A stretch of DNA of 64,000 bases from Xanthomonas sp. DAR 34887 (lineage in GTDB: Bacteria > Pseudomonadota > Gammaproteobacteria > Xanthomonadales > Xanthomonadaceae): the NCBI RefSeq assembly GCF_041245805.1, contig NZ_CP162490.1:2023001-2087000 (forward strand), given 5' to 3'. Under the pieces are notes generated by a model. It made no database searches. It saw only the letters and a program-made list of their open reading frames with translations, and had not been told where the DNA came from. Each line of letters begins with the position of its first letter. The first letter of the stretch is position 1. The position numbers and the translations under genes were made by a program. This document shows positions 7,895-20,808 of this stretch, piece by piece.

Positions 7895-8827
7895 ATGCGC
7901 TGGCGGGGGATGTGGATGCTGGCGGCGGCGCTGGGCCTGGCCGCCTGCGGCGAGCGGCCGCGCGGCAACGGCGCCGATGCCTCGCCGCGCTCGCAATCCG
8001 ACGCGCATTACCGGATGGCGGTGGAGCAGCGCCGCGCACAGCGCGTGGCGCGGCTGCGCGCGCCGGGCGGCTGGCTCAGTTACACCGGTTCCGGCCGGCT
8101 GCGCAGCGGCGTGCATCAGGTGGGCAGTGCCGCCGGCAACGATGTGCAGCTGCCGGCCGGCCCTGCGCACCTGGGCAGCCTGCGCATCGACGCCGATGCC
8201 GGCGTGGTGTTCGAGGCGGCCGCAGACGCAGCGCCGACGGTGCGCGGGCAGCCGTTCCGCGCCGGTCGCCTCGGCACCGATGCGGCGCACGGCAGCGAGA
8301 CGCGGCTGGCGCTGGGCGAGCAGGAGTTCTACGTGGTGCGTACCGGCAATCTGTTCGGTTGGCGTTTTCGCGATCCGCATGCGGCTGCGCGCGGCAGTTT
8401 CCGCGGCATCGACTATTTCCCGATCGATGCGCGCTGGCGCGTGGTCGCCGACTGGCATCCGGCGCCGCTGCCGCGCGCGATCGTGCTGCTCACCTCGATC
8501 GGCACGCCGCAGCCGCTGGCCCTGGCGGGCAGCGCCGAGTTCACCCTGGGCGGCCGCCGCTACCGCTTGCAGGCGCTGCGCGACGACGACGGCAAGCGGC
8601 TGTTCTTCCCGTTCACCGACCGCACCAGCGGCCGCGAGAGCTACGGCGGCGCGCGCTATCTGTTCGTGGAGCCGCCGCAGGGCGATCGCATCGTGCTGGA
8701 CTTCAACCTGGCGCAGAACCCGCCGTGCGCGTTCACCGCACACGTGGTGTGCCCGTTGGCGCCGGTCGGCAATCGGCTGGAGCTGGCGGTGACGGCGGGC
8801 GAGAAGAACTACCTCGGTCCGCGCTGA
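7895..8827 (+). CDS. DUF1684 lipoprotein
   Basis: The start ATG at 7895 gives a short lipoprotein signal with lipobox LAAC, which anchors the protein in the envelope; a GTG at 7871 would add eight residues before it. The body shows the DUF1684 pattern: FFPFTDRTSG followed by SYGGARYL, then DFNLAQNPPCAFT, VCPLAPVGNRL and AGEKNY near the C-terminus. The biochemical role of the family is not established. The gene stands alone, 75 bp after the sulfurtransferase and before a REP pair. Confidence 0.88.
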   Translation: MRWRGMWMLAAALGLAACGERPRGNGADASPRSQSDAHYRMAVEQRRAQRVARLRAPGGWLSYTGSGRLRSGVHQVGSAAGNDVQLPAGPAHLGSLRIDADAGVVFEAAADAAPTVRGQPFRAGRLGTDAAHGSETRLALGEQEFYVVRTGNLFGWRFRDPHAAARGSFRGIDYFPIDARWRVVADWHPAPLPRAIVLLTSIGTPQPLALAGSAEFTLGGRRYRLQALRDDDGKRLFFPFTDRTSGRESYGGARYLFVEPPQGDRIVLDFNLAQNPPCAFTAHVVCPLAPVGNRLELAVTAGEKNYLGPR

Positions 8828-8884
8828 GCGGCGTGAGGCGCGGCAGCAATGTGTGCGGCGTGGCGGGTGCGTCTTTGGCGTCTT

Positions 8885-8951
8885 TGTAGGAGCGGCTTCA
8901 GCCGCGACACACGCCATCAGGTTGCCTGTCGCGGCTGAAGCCGCTGCTACA
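8885..8951. repeat. Inverted pair of REP palindromes
   Basis: A plus-oriented unit (8885-8908) and a minus-oriented unit (8928-8951, one mismatch) face each other across 19 bp. They lie between the convergent DUF1684 and AmpD-like genes and could form one long hairpin in either transcript. Confidence 0.92.
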
Positions 8952-8961
8952 GAGAACAGCG

Positions 8962-9555
8962 TCAGCGGTCGAAACGTTCATCCGCCGGCGGCGCATACGG
9001 CGTCAGCGTCACCGCCTGCAGCACCTGCGTCCACGGAAAGCGCGGGCCGGGATCGAGCTTGCGCTGCACCTGCAGCGCCGGATCGTCGCTGGCGGGTTCG
9101 CGGCTGCGGTCCAGCGCGTCGTGGCCGGCGATGTGGCGCAGCTGCGGCAACTGCGCCTGCAACTGGCGCAGCAGCGCGATCAGCGCCTGGATCTGCGCCG
9201 GCGGATACGTTTCGTCCAGCGTCTGGTGGCGCGAATCCAGCCAATGCGGATAGCGACCGCGGTTGACCAGTTCGATGCCCAGCGAGCGTTCGTTGTAGCC
9301 GCGCACGTGGTGCGCCGCCCGCTGCAGGGGCACGTAGCGGTGCACGCTGCCGTCGCGGTCGATGTAGAAGTGGCCGCTGTTGCCGGTGCCGGACGGATAC
9401 AGCACGCGTTCGCCGTAGGCGCGTGCGCTGGCCAGATCGGGCAGTTCGGTGCAATGGATCACCGCCAGATCGATCGCATCCAGGCTGCGCGCCTGCAGCC
9501 GTTCGACGTAGGGCAGGGGAGCATCGTGGATCGGCAACGGCGGGGTCTGCGACAT
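8962..9555 (-). CDS. N-acetylmuramoyl-L-alanine amidase (AmpD-like, Amidase_2)
   Basis: This 197-residue zinc amidase cleaves the bond between MurNAc (or anhydroMurNAc) and the peptide. Visible features are His34 in AVIHCTE, the SGHFYIDRDG strand, the GIELVNRG motif with its Glu, His145 in IAGHDALD and Asp168 in KLDPGPRFPW as likely zinc ligands. No signal peptide is present, so the site is cytoplasmic and a role in muropeptide recycling is likely. The spacing between the last two ligands (23 residues) is larger than in E. coli AmpD. It is divergent from the MOSC gene with only 22 bp between starts. Confidence 0.87.
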   Translation of the reverse strand: MSQTPPLPIHDAPLPYVERLQARSLDAIDLAVIHCTELPDLASARAYGERVLYPSGTGNSGHFYIDRDGSVHRYVPLQRAAHHVRGYNERSLGIELVNRGRYPHWLDSRHQTLDETYPPAQIQALIALLRQLQAQLPQLRHIAGHDALDRSREPASDDPALQVQRKLDPGPRFPWTQVLQAVTLTPYAPPADERFDR

Positions 9556-9577
9556 GCGCGGATGCTAGCATTCGCCG

Positions 9578-10069
9578 ATGACTCTGAATCCCGATAGCCC
9601 GCTGGCGACGCTGCTCGCCACGTTGCCGCGCGCCGGACGCGTGGACTGGATAGGCCTGCGCCCGGCGCGCGACGTGCCGATGCTGGAGGTGGCGCAGGCG
9701 GTGGCGCATGCCGATGGCGGCCTGTTCGGCGACCGCTACGCCGGTCGCAACGGCAAGCGTGGGGTGACCCTGATCCAGGCCGAACACCTGCCGGCGATCG
9801 CCGCATTGGCCGGCCATGCGCAGGTGGCGCCGGCGACGTTGCGGCGCAACCTGGTCGTCTCCGGCATCCCGCTGATCGCGCTGAAAGGGCGGCGTTTCCG
9901 CATCGGCGAGGTCGAGCTGGAAGGCATCGCGCCATGCGACCCGTGCTCGCGCATGGAAGACGCGCTGGGCCCGGGCGGCTACAACGCGATGCGCGGCCAC
10001 GGCGGCCTGTGCGCGCGGATCGTGCACGGCGGCACGCTGCGGCGCGGCGATGCGGTGGTGGCGCTGTGA
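9578..10069 (+). CDS. MOSC domain protein
   Basis: This 163-residue stand-alone MOSC domain has the conserved cysteine region APCDPCSRME (Cys120, Cys123) and the terminal segment GHGGLCARIVHGG. MOSC domains handle sulfur or molybdenum-cofactor ligands, and this one resembles short bacterial sulfurases of unknown substrate. The gene is translationally coupled to the following hydrolase (GTGA overlap). Confidence 0.87.
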   Translation: MTLNPDSPLATLLATLPRAGRVDWIGLRPARDVPMLEVAQAVAHADGGLFGDRYAGRNGKRGVTLIQAEHLPAIAALAGHAQVAPATLRRNLVVSGIPLIALKGRRFRIGEVELEGIAPCDPCSRMEDALGPGGYNAMRGHGGLCARIVHGGTLRRGDAVVAL

Positions 10070-10593
10070 GCCGCGGCCACTGCATTCTGGCGCACGGGTT
10101 CGAGAGCGGTCCGGAGGCGATCAAGGTCGCGGCATTGGCCGAGGTCGCGCAGCGCCTGGGCTGGAGCCACGAGCGTCCGGATTTCACCGACCTGGACGCG
10201 CGCCGCGAGATCAGCCAGCTCGGCGACGTGCCGGCGCGGCTGCAGCGCCTGCTCGCGTTGACTCAGGCCGCCGCGCAGCGCGGGCCGGTGGTGCTGGCCG
10301 GATCCAGCCTGGGCGCGTACATCGCCGCGCAGGTGTCGCTGCAGGTGCCGGTGCGCGGCCTGTTCCTGATGGTGCCGCCGACGCGGATGGGGTGGATGCC
10401 GGCGCTGGACGCGGCGCCGGTGCCGATCTCGATCGTGCATGCCTGGCACGACGAACTGATTCCCGCCGCCGAGGTGATCGCCTGGGCGCAGGCGCGCGCG
10501 GCGCGACTGCTGCTGGTCGACGATACGCATCGGCTCGGCGGCCACGTCGAGACTTCGGCGCGCGCCTTCGCCGAATTGCTGGAGACGCTGTGA
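10066..10593 (+). CDS. Small alpha/beta serine hydrolase (YqiA/YcfP-like)
   Basis: The 175-residue protein begins with LAHGFESGP, an oxyanion-type HGF motif. The nucleophile elbow is GSSLGAY (Ser81), the acid is Asp129 in AWHDELIP, and the base is probably His155 in DDTHRL (His160 is an alternative). These fit the short intracellular UPF0227/YcfP-like hydrolases, probably esterases of unknown substrate. GTG 10066 overlaps the MOSC stop by 4 bp, which decides the start. Confidence 0.83.
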   Translation: MSRGHCILAHGFESGPEAIKVAALAEVAQRLGWSHERPDFTDLDARREISQLGDVPARLQRLLALTQAAAQRGPVVLAGSSLGAYIAAQVSLQVPVRGLFLMVPPTRMGWMPALDAAPVPISIVHAWHDELIPAAEVIAWAQARAARLLLVDDTHRLGGHVETSARAFAELLETL

Positions 10594-10639
10594 GCGGCGT
10601 GGTTCGCACGGCAGGCGTCAGCAACAACCGGAGTCACCG

Positions 10640-11149
10640 ATGGAACTGAACATCCGCGCCGAAACCCAGGCCGACCACGCCGCGATCGAGGCGCTGACCA
10701 TGGTCGCGTTCTTCCGCGTCGCGCACAGCCGCCACGACGAGCAGCAGATCATCGAACGGCTGCGCGCGGACGGCGCGCTGACCCTGTCGCTGGTGGCCGA
10801 GCACGACGGCTACATCGTCGGCCATGTGGCGGTGTCGCCGGTGCAGCTGTCCGATGGCGGCCGCGGCTGGTACGCGCTGGGGCCGCTGTCGGTGGGGCCG
10901 GGCCACCAGCGCCAGGGCTTGGGCACGCGGCTGGTGCGCGAGGCGCTGGCGCAGCTGCAGGCGCTGGGCGCAGCCGGCTGCGTGGTGCTCGGCGAACCGG
11001 CGTTCTACGCGCGTTTCGGTTTCGCGCCGGAACCGGGGCTGGTGTTGCCCGGCGTGCCGGCCGGGTACTTCCAGGCGATCGGTTTCGGCGACCGCCTGCC
11101 GCCGGTGGCCGAGGTCGAGTACCACGCGGCGTTCCTGGCCGGCGGCTGA
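10640..11149 (+). CDS. GNAT-family N-acetyltransferase (YhbS-like)
   Basis: This 169-residue GNAT enzyme has the acetyl-CoA binding motif A at LSVGPGHQRQGLGTRLV (about 92-108: V-x-P-x-x-Q-x-x-G-x-G). It ends with the FYARFGF segment characteristic of YhbS-type acetyltransferases. The acceptor is unknown. It lies 46 bp after the hydrolase on the same strand and may belong to the MOSC-hydrolase transcript. Confidence 0.88.
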   Translation: MELNIRAETQADHAAIEALTMVAFFRVAHSRHDEQQIIERLRADGALTLSLVAEHDGYIVGHVAVSPVQLSDGGRGWYALGPLSVGPGHQRQGLGTRLVREALAQLQALGAAGCVVLGEPAFYARFGFAPEPGLVLPGVPAGYFQAIGFGDRLPPVAEVEYHAAFLAGG

Positions 11150-11314
11150 GCGCCGCCGCCGCGGCGCTGCATGGCCGCGCGCATGCGGGTTACCATCGTC
11201 TCCCCGATGCCTTAGCCGAGGATGCCTCCGATGCGCCATTGATGCCGCCGTCTTCGACGGCCTTGTCCGTTCCTGCCGAACTCGGCGGGCGTGACCGGCA
11301 TCGCTGGAGTTCCC

Positions 11315-12928
11315 ATGACGCATCCGTGGCTCGCGCTGGACAGCGCGTCGTATGTCCTGCCCGACGGCAGGACCCTGTTTTCCGATCTCGATTTCGCGCT
11401 CGATGCGCGCCACACCGGCCTGGTCGGGCGCAACGGCGTGGGCAAGAGCGTGCTCGCGCGCCTGCTCGCCGGCCAGCTGACGCCCAGCGCCGGGCACTGC
11501 CGCCGGCTTGGCCGCGTGCATTACCTGCCGCAGCAGATCGTGCGCGCCGCCGGCGAGACGGTGGCGTCGCTGGCCGGGGTGGGCCCGGCGCTGCAGGCGC
11601 TGGCGCGAATCGAGGCCGGCAGCGCCGATCCGGCCGATTTCGACGCGCTCGGCGAGCGCTGGGACATCGCCCAGCGGCTGCGCGCCGAACTGGAGCTGTG
11701 CGGGCTCGGCCAGCTGGCGCCGGAGCGGCCGGCGGCCGAACTCAGCGGCGGCGAGGCGATGCGCGTGGCGCTGCTCGGCGCCTGGCTGTCCGACGCCGAT
11801 GTGCTGATCCTGGACGAACCGAGCAACCATCTCGACCGTGCGCAGCGCATGCAGCTGCAACGGCAACTGCAACGCTGGCCGCGCGGGATGCTGGTGGTCA
11901 GCCACGATCGCGCGCTGCTGCAGGACATGCAGCGCATCGTCGAACTGTCGTCGCTGGGCCTGCGCGACTACGGCGGCGATTACGCGTTCTACGCGCAGTG
12001 CAAGGCGCAGCAGCAACAGCAGGCGCTGGCCGAGCTGGAACGCTGCAAGTACGAGCGCCGGCGCCAGGGCGATGTGCTGCGCGAACAGCAGGCGCGCCAG
12101 CAGCGGCGCAGCGCGCACGGCCGCCGCCAGGCGCAGGACGCCAACCAGGCGCCGATCCTGCTCGGCGGGCAGCGGCAGCGCAGCGAACACAGCGCCGGCA
12201 AGCAGCGGCAGCAAACGGCTGCCGCGCACGCGCGGCTGTCCGCGCAGGTGCGCGAGGCGGCGAGCGCGGTCGAGGCCGCGGCGCCGGTCGCCTTGTTCGC
12301 GCCGATGCCGGCGGCGGCGGCCGGGCGTCGGGTCGCCGCATTGCGCGGCCTGCGGCTGCCATACGCGCCGCCCGCGCGCGCCGCGCTGGAGTTGTGCATC
12401 GGCGGCTGCCAGCGGATCGGCGTGGTCGGGCCGAACGGCAGCGGCAAATCGACCCTGCTGCGGGTACTCGCCGGCCAACTGGCGCCGTTGGCCGGACGCT
12501 GCGAGGTGGAGGTGCCCAGCGCCTACCTGGACCAGGCCTTGCACCTGCTCGATCCGACGTCGCCGGTGTTGGCGCAGCTGCAGCAGGCCAATGCCGTTGC
12601 CGATGCGGCGGCACTGCGCACGCGGCTGGCCCTGCTCGGTCTGGACGCGCAGCGCATCGGCGTGCCCAGCGGCCGGCTCAGCGGCGGCGAGCGCTTGAAG
12701 GCGGCGCTGGCCTGCGCGTTCTACCGCGATCCGCCGGCGCAGTTGCTGCTGCTCGACGAGCCGGACAACCACCTGGACCTGGACGCGCGCGAGGCGCTGC
12801 GGCTGGTGCTGTTGCAGTATCCGGGCGCGCTGCTGGTGGTGTCGCACGATGCCGGCTTCCTCGACGGCCTGCGCCTGGACACGCGCCTGCAGGCCGACCC
12901 GGACGGCTGGCGGCTGGCGCCGTGGTGA
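11315..12928 (+). CDS. ABC-F family ATPase
   Basis: Two ABC ATPase domains and no membrane segments occur in 537 residues. Walker A motifs are GRNGVGKS (about 38-45) and GPNGSGKS (about 375-382). The signatures are LSGGEAM and LSGGERL; Walker B plus the ABC-F NHLD motif are LILDEPSNHLD and LLLDEPDNHLD. The interdomain linker is basic and Gln-rich. Family members act on ribosomes, in translation quality control or antibiotic protection; which applies here is unknown. ATG 11315 is preferred to GTG 11291 because the family begins at this point. Confidence 0.9.
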   Translation: MTHPWLALDSASYVLPDGRTLFSDLDFALDARHTGLVGRNGVGKSVLARLLAGQLTPSAGHCRRLGRVHYLPQQIVRAAGETVASLAGVGPALQALARIEAGSADPADFDALGERWDIAQRLRAELELCGLGQLAPERPAAELSGGEAMRVALLGAWLSDADVLILDEPSNHLDRAQRMQLQRQLQRWPRGMLVVSHDRALLQDMQRIVELSSLGLRDYGGDYAFYAQCKAQQQQQALAELERCKYERRRQGDVLREQQARQQRRSAHGRRQAQDANQAPILLGGQRQRSEHSAGKQRQQTAAAHARLSAQVREAASAVEAAAPVALFAPMPAAAAGRRVAALRGLRLPYAPPARAALELCIGGCQRIGVVGPNGSGKSTLLRVLAGQLAPLAGRCEVEVPSAYLDQALHLLDPTSPVLAQLQQANAVADAAALRTRLALLGLDAQRIGVPSGRLSGGERLKAALACAFYRDPPAQLLLLDEPDNHLDLDAREALRLVLLQYPGALLVVSHDAGFLDGLRLDTRLQADPDGWRLAPW

Positions 12929-13129
12929 GCGCGCACCGTGCGCCGCGGGCGTCCACTGCCGCGTGCGGACCGCGCCCGGGCTGGTAATGGCGGGCGCGAT
13001 GGTCGACCATTCGCGTCTTCCCGTCCGTTGCCGCCGCCCGCCCGCCGTGGGCCGCGTGGCCGCGATACGCGCGGGGCGGGCCTGGCGCCTGCCCGTGCAT
13101 CCCTCCTTCTTCGTGTGGTCCGCATTCCC

Positions 13130-15310
13130 GTGAAATTCTTCGTCTCCTGCGCCAAGGGCCTGGAATACCTGCTTGTCGACGAGTTGCTCGCGCTCGGCGT
13201 CGCCAAGGCCACCGCCACCGTGTCCGGGGTCAATGCCGAGGGCGAGCTGCGCGACGCGCAGCGCGCGGTGCTGTGGTCGCGTCTGGCCAGCCGCGTGCTG
13301 TGGCCGCTGGACGACTTCGAGTGCCCCGACGAGACCGCGCTGTATGCCGGCGTGGCGGCGTTGCCATGGCGCGAGCACCTGACCTCGCAGCACACCCTGG
13401 CGGTGGACGCGCACGTGTCCGGTACCGCGATCACGCATGCGCGCTACGCCGCGCAGCGGGTCAAGGACGCGGTGGTGGACACGCTGCGCGGCGAAGGCCT
13501 GGAGCGGCCGTCGGTGGACGTGGAAGACCCGGACCTGCGTCTGAACCTGTCGCTGCGCAAGGGCCGCGCCACGCTGTCGGTGGACCTGGGCGGCGGCTCG
13601 CTGCACCGGCGCGGCTGGCGCCAGGTGCAGAACGCCGCGCCGCTGAAGGAGAACCTGGCCGCGGCGGTGCTGCTGCGCGGGCAATGGCCGCAGTTGTACG
13701 CGCAGGGCGGCGGCCTGCTGGATCCGATGTGCGGCAGCGGCACGTTGCTGATCGAAGGCGCGCTGATGGCAGCCGACGTGGCCCCGGGCCTGCTGCGCGG
13801 CGATCTGGCCGCCGCACGCCGTGGCGATGCCGGCCCGCTGGAATTCAGCGCCGCGCCGAGCCGCTGGCTGGGCTTCGACCAGGAGGCCTGGCGCGCCCTG
13901 CTGGCCGAGGCGAGGCAGCGCGAGGCGGCCGGCCGCGCCGCGTTGCGGCCGGTGATCCATGGCAGCGACATCGATCCGCATGCGATCCGCGCCGCGCGCG
14001 AGAACGCGCAGGTGGCCGGGGTCGCCGCGGCGATCGTGTTCGAGGTGCGCGATGTCGCCGACCTGCGCGCGCCGGCGCAGGCGCTGGGCACGGTGGTGTG
14101 CAACCCGCCGTACGACGAACGCCTGGCCGCCGACACCGCGCTGTACCGGCGGCTGGGCGAGGCGCTCAAGCGCGCGGTGCCGCAGTGGCGCGCCAGCCTG
14201 CTGTGCGGCAATGCCGACCTGGCCTATGCCACCGGCCTGCGCGCGGCGAAGAAATACCAGATGTTCAATGGCGCGCTGGAATGCCCGTTGATCGTATGCG
14301 ATCCGATCGCGGTGGCGCAGCGTGCGCCGGCCGAGGCGCCGCGCGCGCTCAGCGACGGCGCACAGATGGTCGCCAACCGGCTGCGCAAGAACTTGCGCAA
14401 GCTCAAGACCTGGCGCGCGCGCGAGCAGGTCGGCTGTTTCCGTGCCTACGACGCCGACCTGCCCGAATACGCGGCGGCGATCGACGTGTACCAGGAAGAC
14501 GGCGGCCAGGCGCGCACCTACCTGCACGTGCAGGAATACGCCGCGCCGGAGGAGATTCCCGATGCCGACGTGCGCCGCCGCCGCAACGAGTTGCTGGCTG
14601 CGGCGCGCGAGGTGTTCGAGGTCCCGGCCGAGCGGGTGGCGCTGAAGTCGCGCGAGCGCGGCAAGGGCGGCAGCAAGTACGGGCGCTTCGAGCAGCGCGG
14701 CGAGTTCCTGGTGGTGCGCGAGCATGGCGCGCTGCTGCGGGTGAATCTGTTCGATTACCTCGACACCGGCCTGTTCCTGGATCACCGCCCGCTGCGCGGG
14801 GCGATGGCGCAGCAGGCGCGCGGCAAGCGTTTCCTCAACCTGTTCTGCTACACCGGCGTGACCAGCGTGCAGGCCGCGGTGGCCGGCGCCGATTCCACCA
14901 CCAGCGTGGACCTGTCCGGCACCTACCTGCAGTGGTGCGCCGACAACCTGGGCTTCAACGGCAAGGGCGGCGCCCAGCACCGCCTGGTGCAGGCCGACGC
15001 GCTGACCTGGCTGGAGGCGGAGAAGAACCGCTACGACGTGATCTTCTGCGACCCGCCGACCTTCTCCAACTCCGCGCGGGCCGAGGATTTCGACATCCAG
15101 CGCGAGCACGTGCGGCTGCTGCGCGCGGCGGTGGCGCGGCTGATGCCGGAGGGCGTGCTGTACTTCTCCAACAATTTCCGCCGTTTCAAGCTGGACGAAA
15201 ACGCGGTGGCCGAATTCGCGGCGTGCGAGGAGATCACCGCGCAGACCATCGCGCCGGATTTCGAGCGCAATCCGCGCATCCATCGCGCCTGGCGGTTGCA
15301 GCGGCGCTGA
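13130..15310 (+). CDS. rlmKL: Bifunctional 23S rRNA methyltransferase RlmKL
   Basis: This 726-residue enzyme makes m2G2445 and m7G2069 in 23S rRNA. It starts at GTG 13130 with [18 protein letters not shown], the usual N-terminus. A THUMP region (about 45-155) precedes the RlmL domain, with AdoMet loop [15 protein letters not shown] and catalytic NPPYDERL. The C-terminal RlmK domain has [11 protein letters not shown] and DPPTFSNS. The length matches E. coli RlmKL (702). The reading frame stays open for 192 bp upstream of the start, but that stretch is not conserved in composition and is left out. Confidence 0.96.
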   Translation: MKFFVSCAKGLEYLLVDELLALGVAKATATVSGVNAEGELRDAQRAVLWSRLASRVLWPLDDFECPDETALYAGVAALPWREHLTSQHTLAVDAHVSGTAITHARYAAQRVKDAVVDTLRGEGLERPSVDVEDPDLRLNLSLRKGRATLSVDLGGGSLHRRGWRQVQNAAPLKENLAAAVLLRGQWPQLYAQGGGLLDPMCGSGTLLIEGALMAADVAPGLLRGDLAAARRGDAGPLEFSAAPSRWLGFDQEAWRALLAEARQREAAGRAALRPVIHGSDIDPHAIRAARENAQVAGVAAAIVFEVRDVADLRAPAQALGTVVCNPPYDERLAADTALYRRLGEALKRAVPQWRASLLCGNADLAYATGLRAAKKYQMFNGALECPLIVCDPIAVAQRAPAEAPRALSDGAQMVANRLRKNLRKLKTWRAREQVGCFRAYDADLPEYAAAIDVYQEDGGQARTYLHVQEYAAPEEIPDADVRRRRNELLAAAREVFEVPAERVALKSRERGKGGSKYGRFEQRGEFLVVREHGALLRVNLFDYLDTGLFLDHRPLRGAMAQQARGKRFLNLFCYTGVTSVQAAVAGADSTTSVDLSGTYLQWCADNLGFNGKGGAQHRLVQADALTWLEAEKNRYDVIFCDPPTFSNSARAEDFDIQREHVRLLRAAVARLMPEGVLYFSNNFRRFKLDENAVAEFAACEEITAQTIAPDFERNPRIHRAWRLQRR

Positions 15311-15322
15311 GAGGCGCGCTGT

Positions 15323-15416
15323 TGTAGGAGCGGCTTCAGCCGCGACAGGCTCCACGTTTACGGATCGCGACAGGCTCTACGGATGGGGGTCTGTCGCGGC
15401 TGAAGCCGCTCCTACA
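15323..15416. repeat. Inverted pair of REP palindromes
   Basis: A plus-oriented unit (15323-15350, including a short CAGGCT tail) and a minus-oriented unit (15391-15416) are separated by 40 bp that contain further CGACAGGCTC fragments. They lie between the convergent rlmKL and HD-GYP genes. Confidence 0.92.
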
Positions 15417-15442
15417 TTGGGTGCGGACAGCGTGCGTGTGGC

Positions 15443-16486
15443 TCAGCCGTCGCTGTGCCGCGCCGAGGCATGCGCGCTGGCGCGGTGCGGCACGTCGTCG
15501 CCCGGTTCGCGTTCGCTCCAGTAGTCCTGGATCTGCAGGATCTGCGGCAGGATCTCGGTGAACAGGCCGACCAGGCGCGGTTCGAACTGGATCCCGGCCT
15601 GTTGCTGGAACAGGTCCATCACCTTCGCCAGCGGCCACGGCTCCTTGTACGGGCGTTGCGTGGTCAGCGCATCGAACACGTCGGCCAGGGCCACGATCCG
15701 CGCCGACTCCGGAATGCGTTCGCCGGCCAGCCCGGCCGGGTAGCCGCTGCCGTCCCAGTGCTCGTGGTGGTACAGCGCGACCTCGGCGGCGAGCCGGAAC
15801 AGCGGCGCGTTGCTGCGGCTGAGGATGTCGTAGCCGATCTGCGGATGCCGCTTCATCACCGCCCATTCGTCCGCATCCAGCGGCCCGGGTTTCTTCAGGA
15901 TCGCGTCGGGGATACCGATCTTGCCGGTGTCGTGCATCGGCGCGGCCTGTTCCAGCAGGTTGGCGTCCTCGCTCGACCAGCCGGCGGCCACCGCCAGCGC
16001 GCGGGCGTAGGCCGCCATCCGCCAGATGTGGGTGCCGGTGTCCGAGTCGCTGTAGTGGCCGGCCATGCCCAGCATCTGGATCGCGTCGCGGTGGCTGCTG
16101 GCCAGGCTGGCGGCGCTGACCAGCGACAGGTGGGTGCGCACCCGCGCGCGCAGGATGCTCGGCGAATACGGCTTGGTGATGTAGTCCACGCCGCCGGCCT
16201 CGAAGCCGATGCTCTCGTCGGCGTCCTTGTCCTTGCCGGTGACGAAGATGATCGGGATCGCCGCGGTGCGCTGGTCCTGTTTCAGGGTGCGAGCGATGGT
16301 GTAGCCGTCCAGGTCGGGCAGGTCGACGTCGAGCAGGATCAGCGCCGGGCGGTGCTTGACCACCGCGCGCAGCGCCTCGGTGCCGTTCTTGGCGAAGGTC
16401 AGCGCGTAGTCCTCGCGCAGGATCTGACGGATCAGCGCGAGGTTGCTGGCTTCGTCGTCTACGCACAGGATGGGAGGCTGGACCAT
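15443..16486 (-). CDS. Response regulator with HD-GYP c-di-GMP phosphodiesterase domain (RpfG-like)
   Basis: The receiver domain (about 5-122) has the acidic pair Asp10/Asp11, phosphoacceptor Asp53 (LLDVDLPDLDG) and Lys105 (ITKPYSP). The HD-GYP domain (about 140-325) has His185-Asp186 in MHDTGKIGIPD and HHEHWDGSGYP at 240-250, so both the metal site and the GYP signature are intact. It should hydrolyse c-di-GMP when phosphorylated. The C-terminal tail (about 325-347) is Ser/His/Ala-rich and unconserved. The gene is 58 bp downstream of a hybrid histidine kinase, probably its partner, as in RpfC-RpfG of Xanthomonas. Confidence 0.94.
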   Translation of the reverse strand: MVQPPILCVDDEASNLALIRQILREDYALTFAKNGTEALRAVVKHRPALILLDVDLPDLDGYTIARTLKQDQRTAAIPIIFVTGKDKDADESIGFEAGGVDYITKPYSPSILRARVRTHLSLVSAASLASSHRDAIQMLGMAGHYSDSDTGTHIWRMAAYARALAVAAGWSSEDANLLEQAAPMHDTGKIGIPDAILKKPGPLDADEWAVMKRHPQIGYDILSRSNAPLFRLAAEVALYHHEHWDGSGYPAGLAGERIPESARIVALADVFDALTTQRPYKEPWPLAKVMDLFQQQAGIQFEPRLVGLFTEILPQILQIQDYWSEREPGDDVPHRASAHASARHSDG

Positions 16487-16544
16487 CGTGGTTCCTTGTC
16501 ATGTGCGCCCAACGGCAGCCGGCCCGGGCCGGCTGCCGTTGGTG

Positions 16545-20630
<4,086 letters not shown>

Positions 20631-20808
20631 GCGCCCCTTTCCTTTGGCGAACGCTGATGCACAGGCATCGGCGTCCTTCCACTCCGTACGGGATGGCTTT
20701 TACGATTGAAGCGACGGTCCTGCCCCGACCCGCGCATTCAACGCTAGCGCGATCGTTGCGGCTGCACCAGCCCCCGCGGCGTATTGCGGGAGCAACCGTC
20801 TACGACCT

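Noticed and set aside
11291..11314. GTG start for the ABC-F protein
   Set aside because: It adds eight residues (MTGIAGVP) without support; ATG 11315 matches the family start.
12938..13129. N-terminal extension of RlmKL by 64 codons
   Set aside because: The added residues are low-complexity and absent from the family; GTG 13130 starts exactly at the conserved N-terminus.
10634..15355. A very long open frame (over 1500 codons) on the minus strand opposite the hydrolase-to-rlmKL region
   Set aside because: It has a His/Gln/Arg/Ala-rich composition typical of antisense frames in high-GC DNA and lies opposite several genes with clear motifs.
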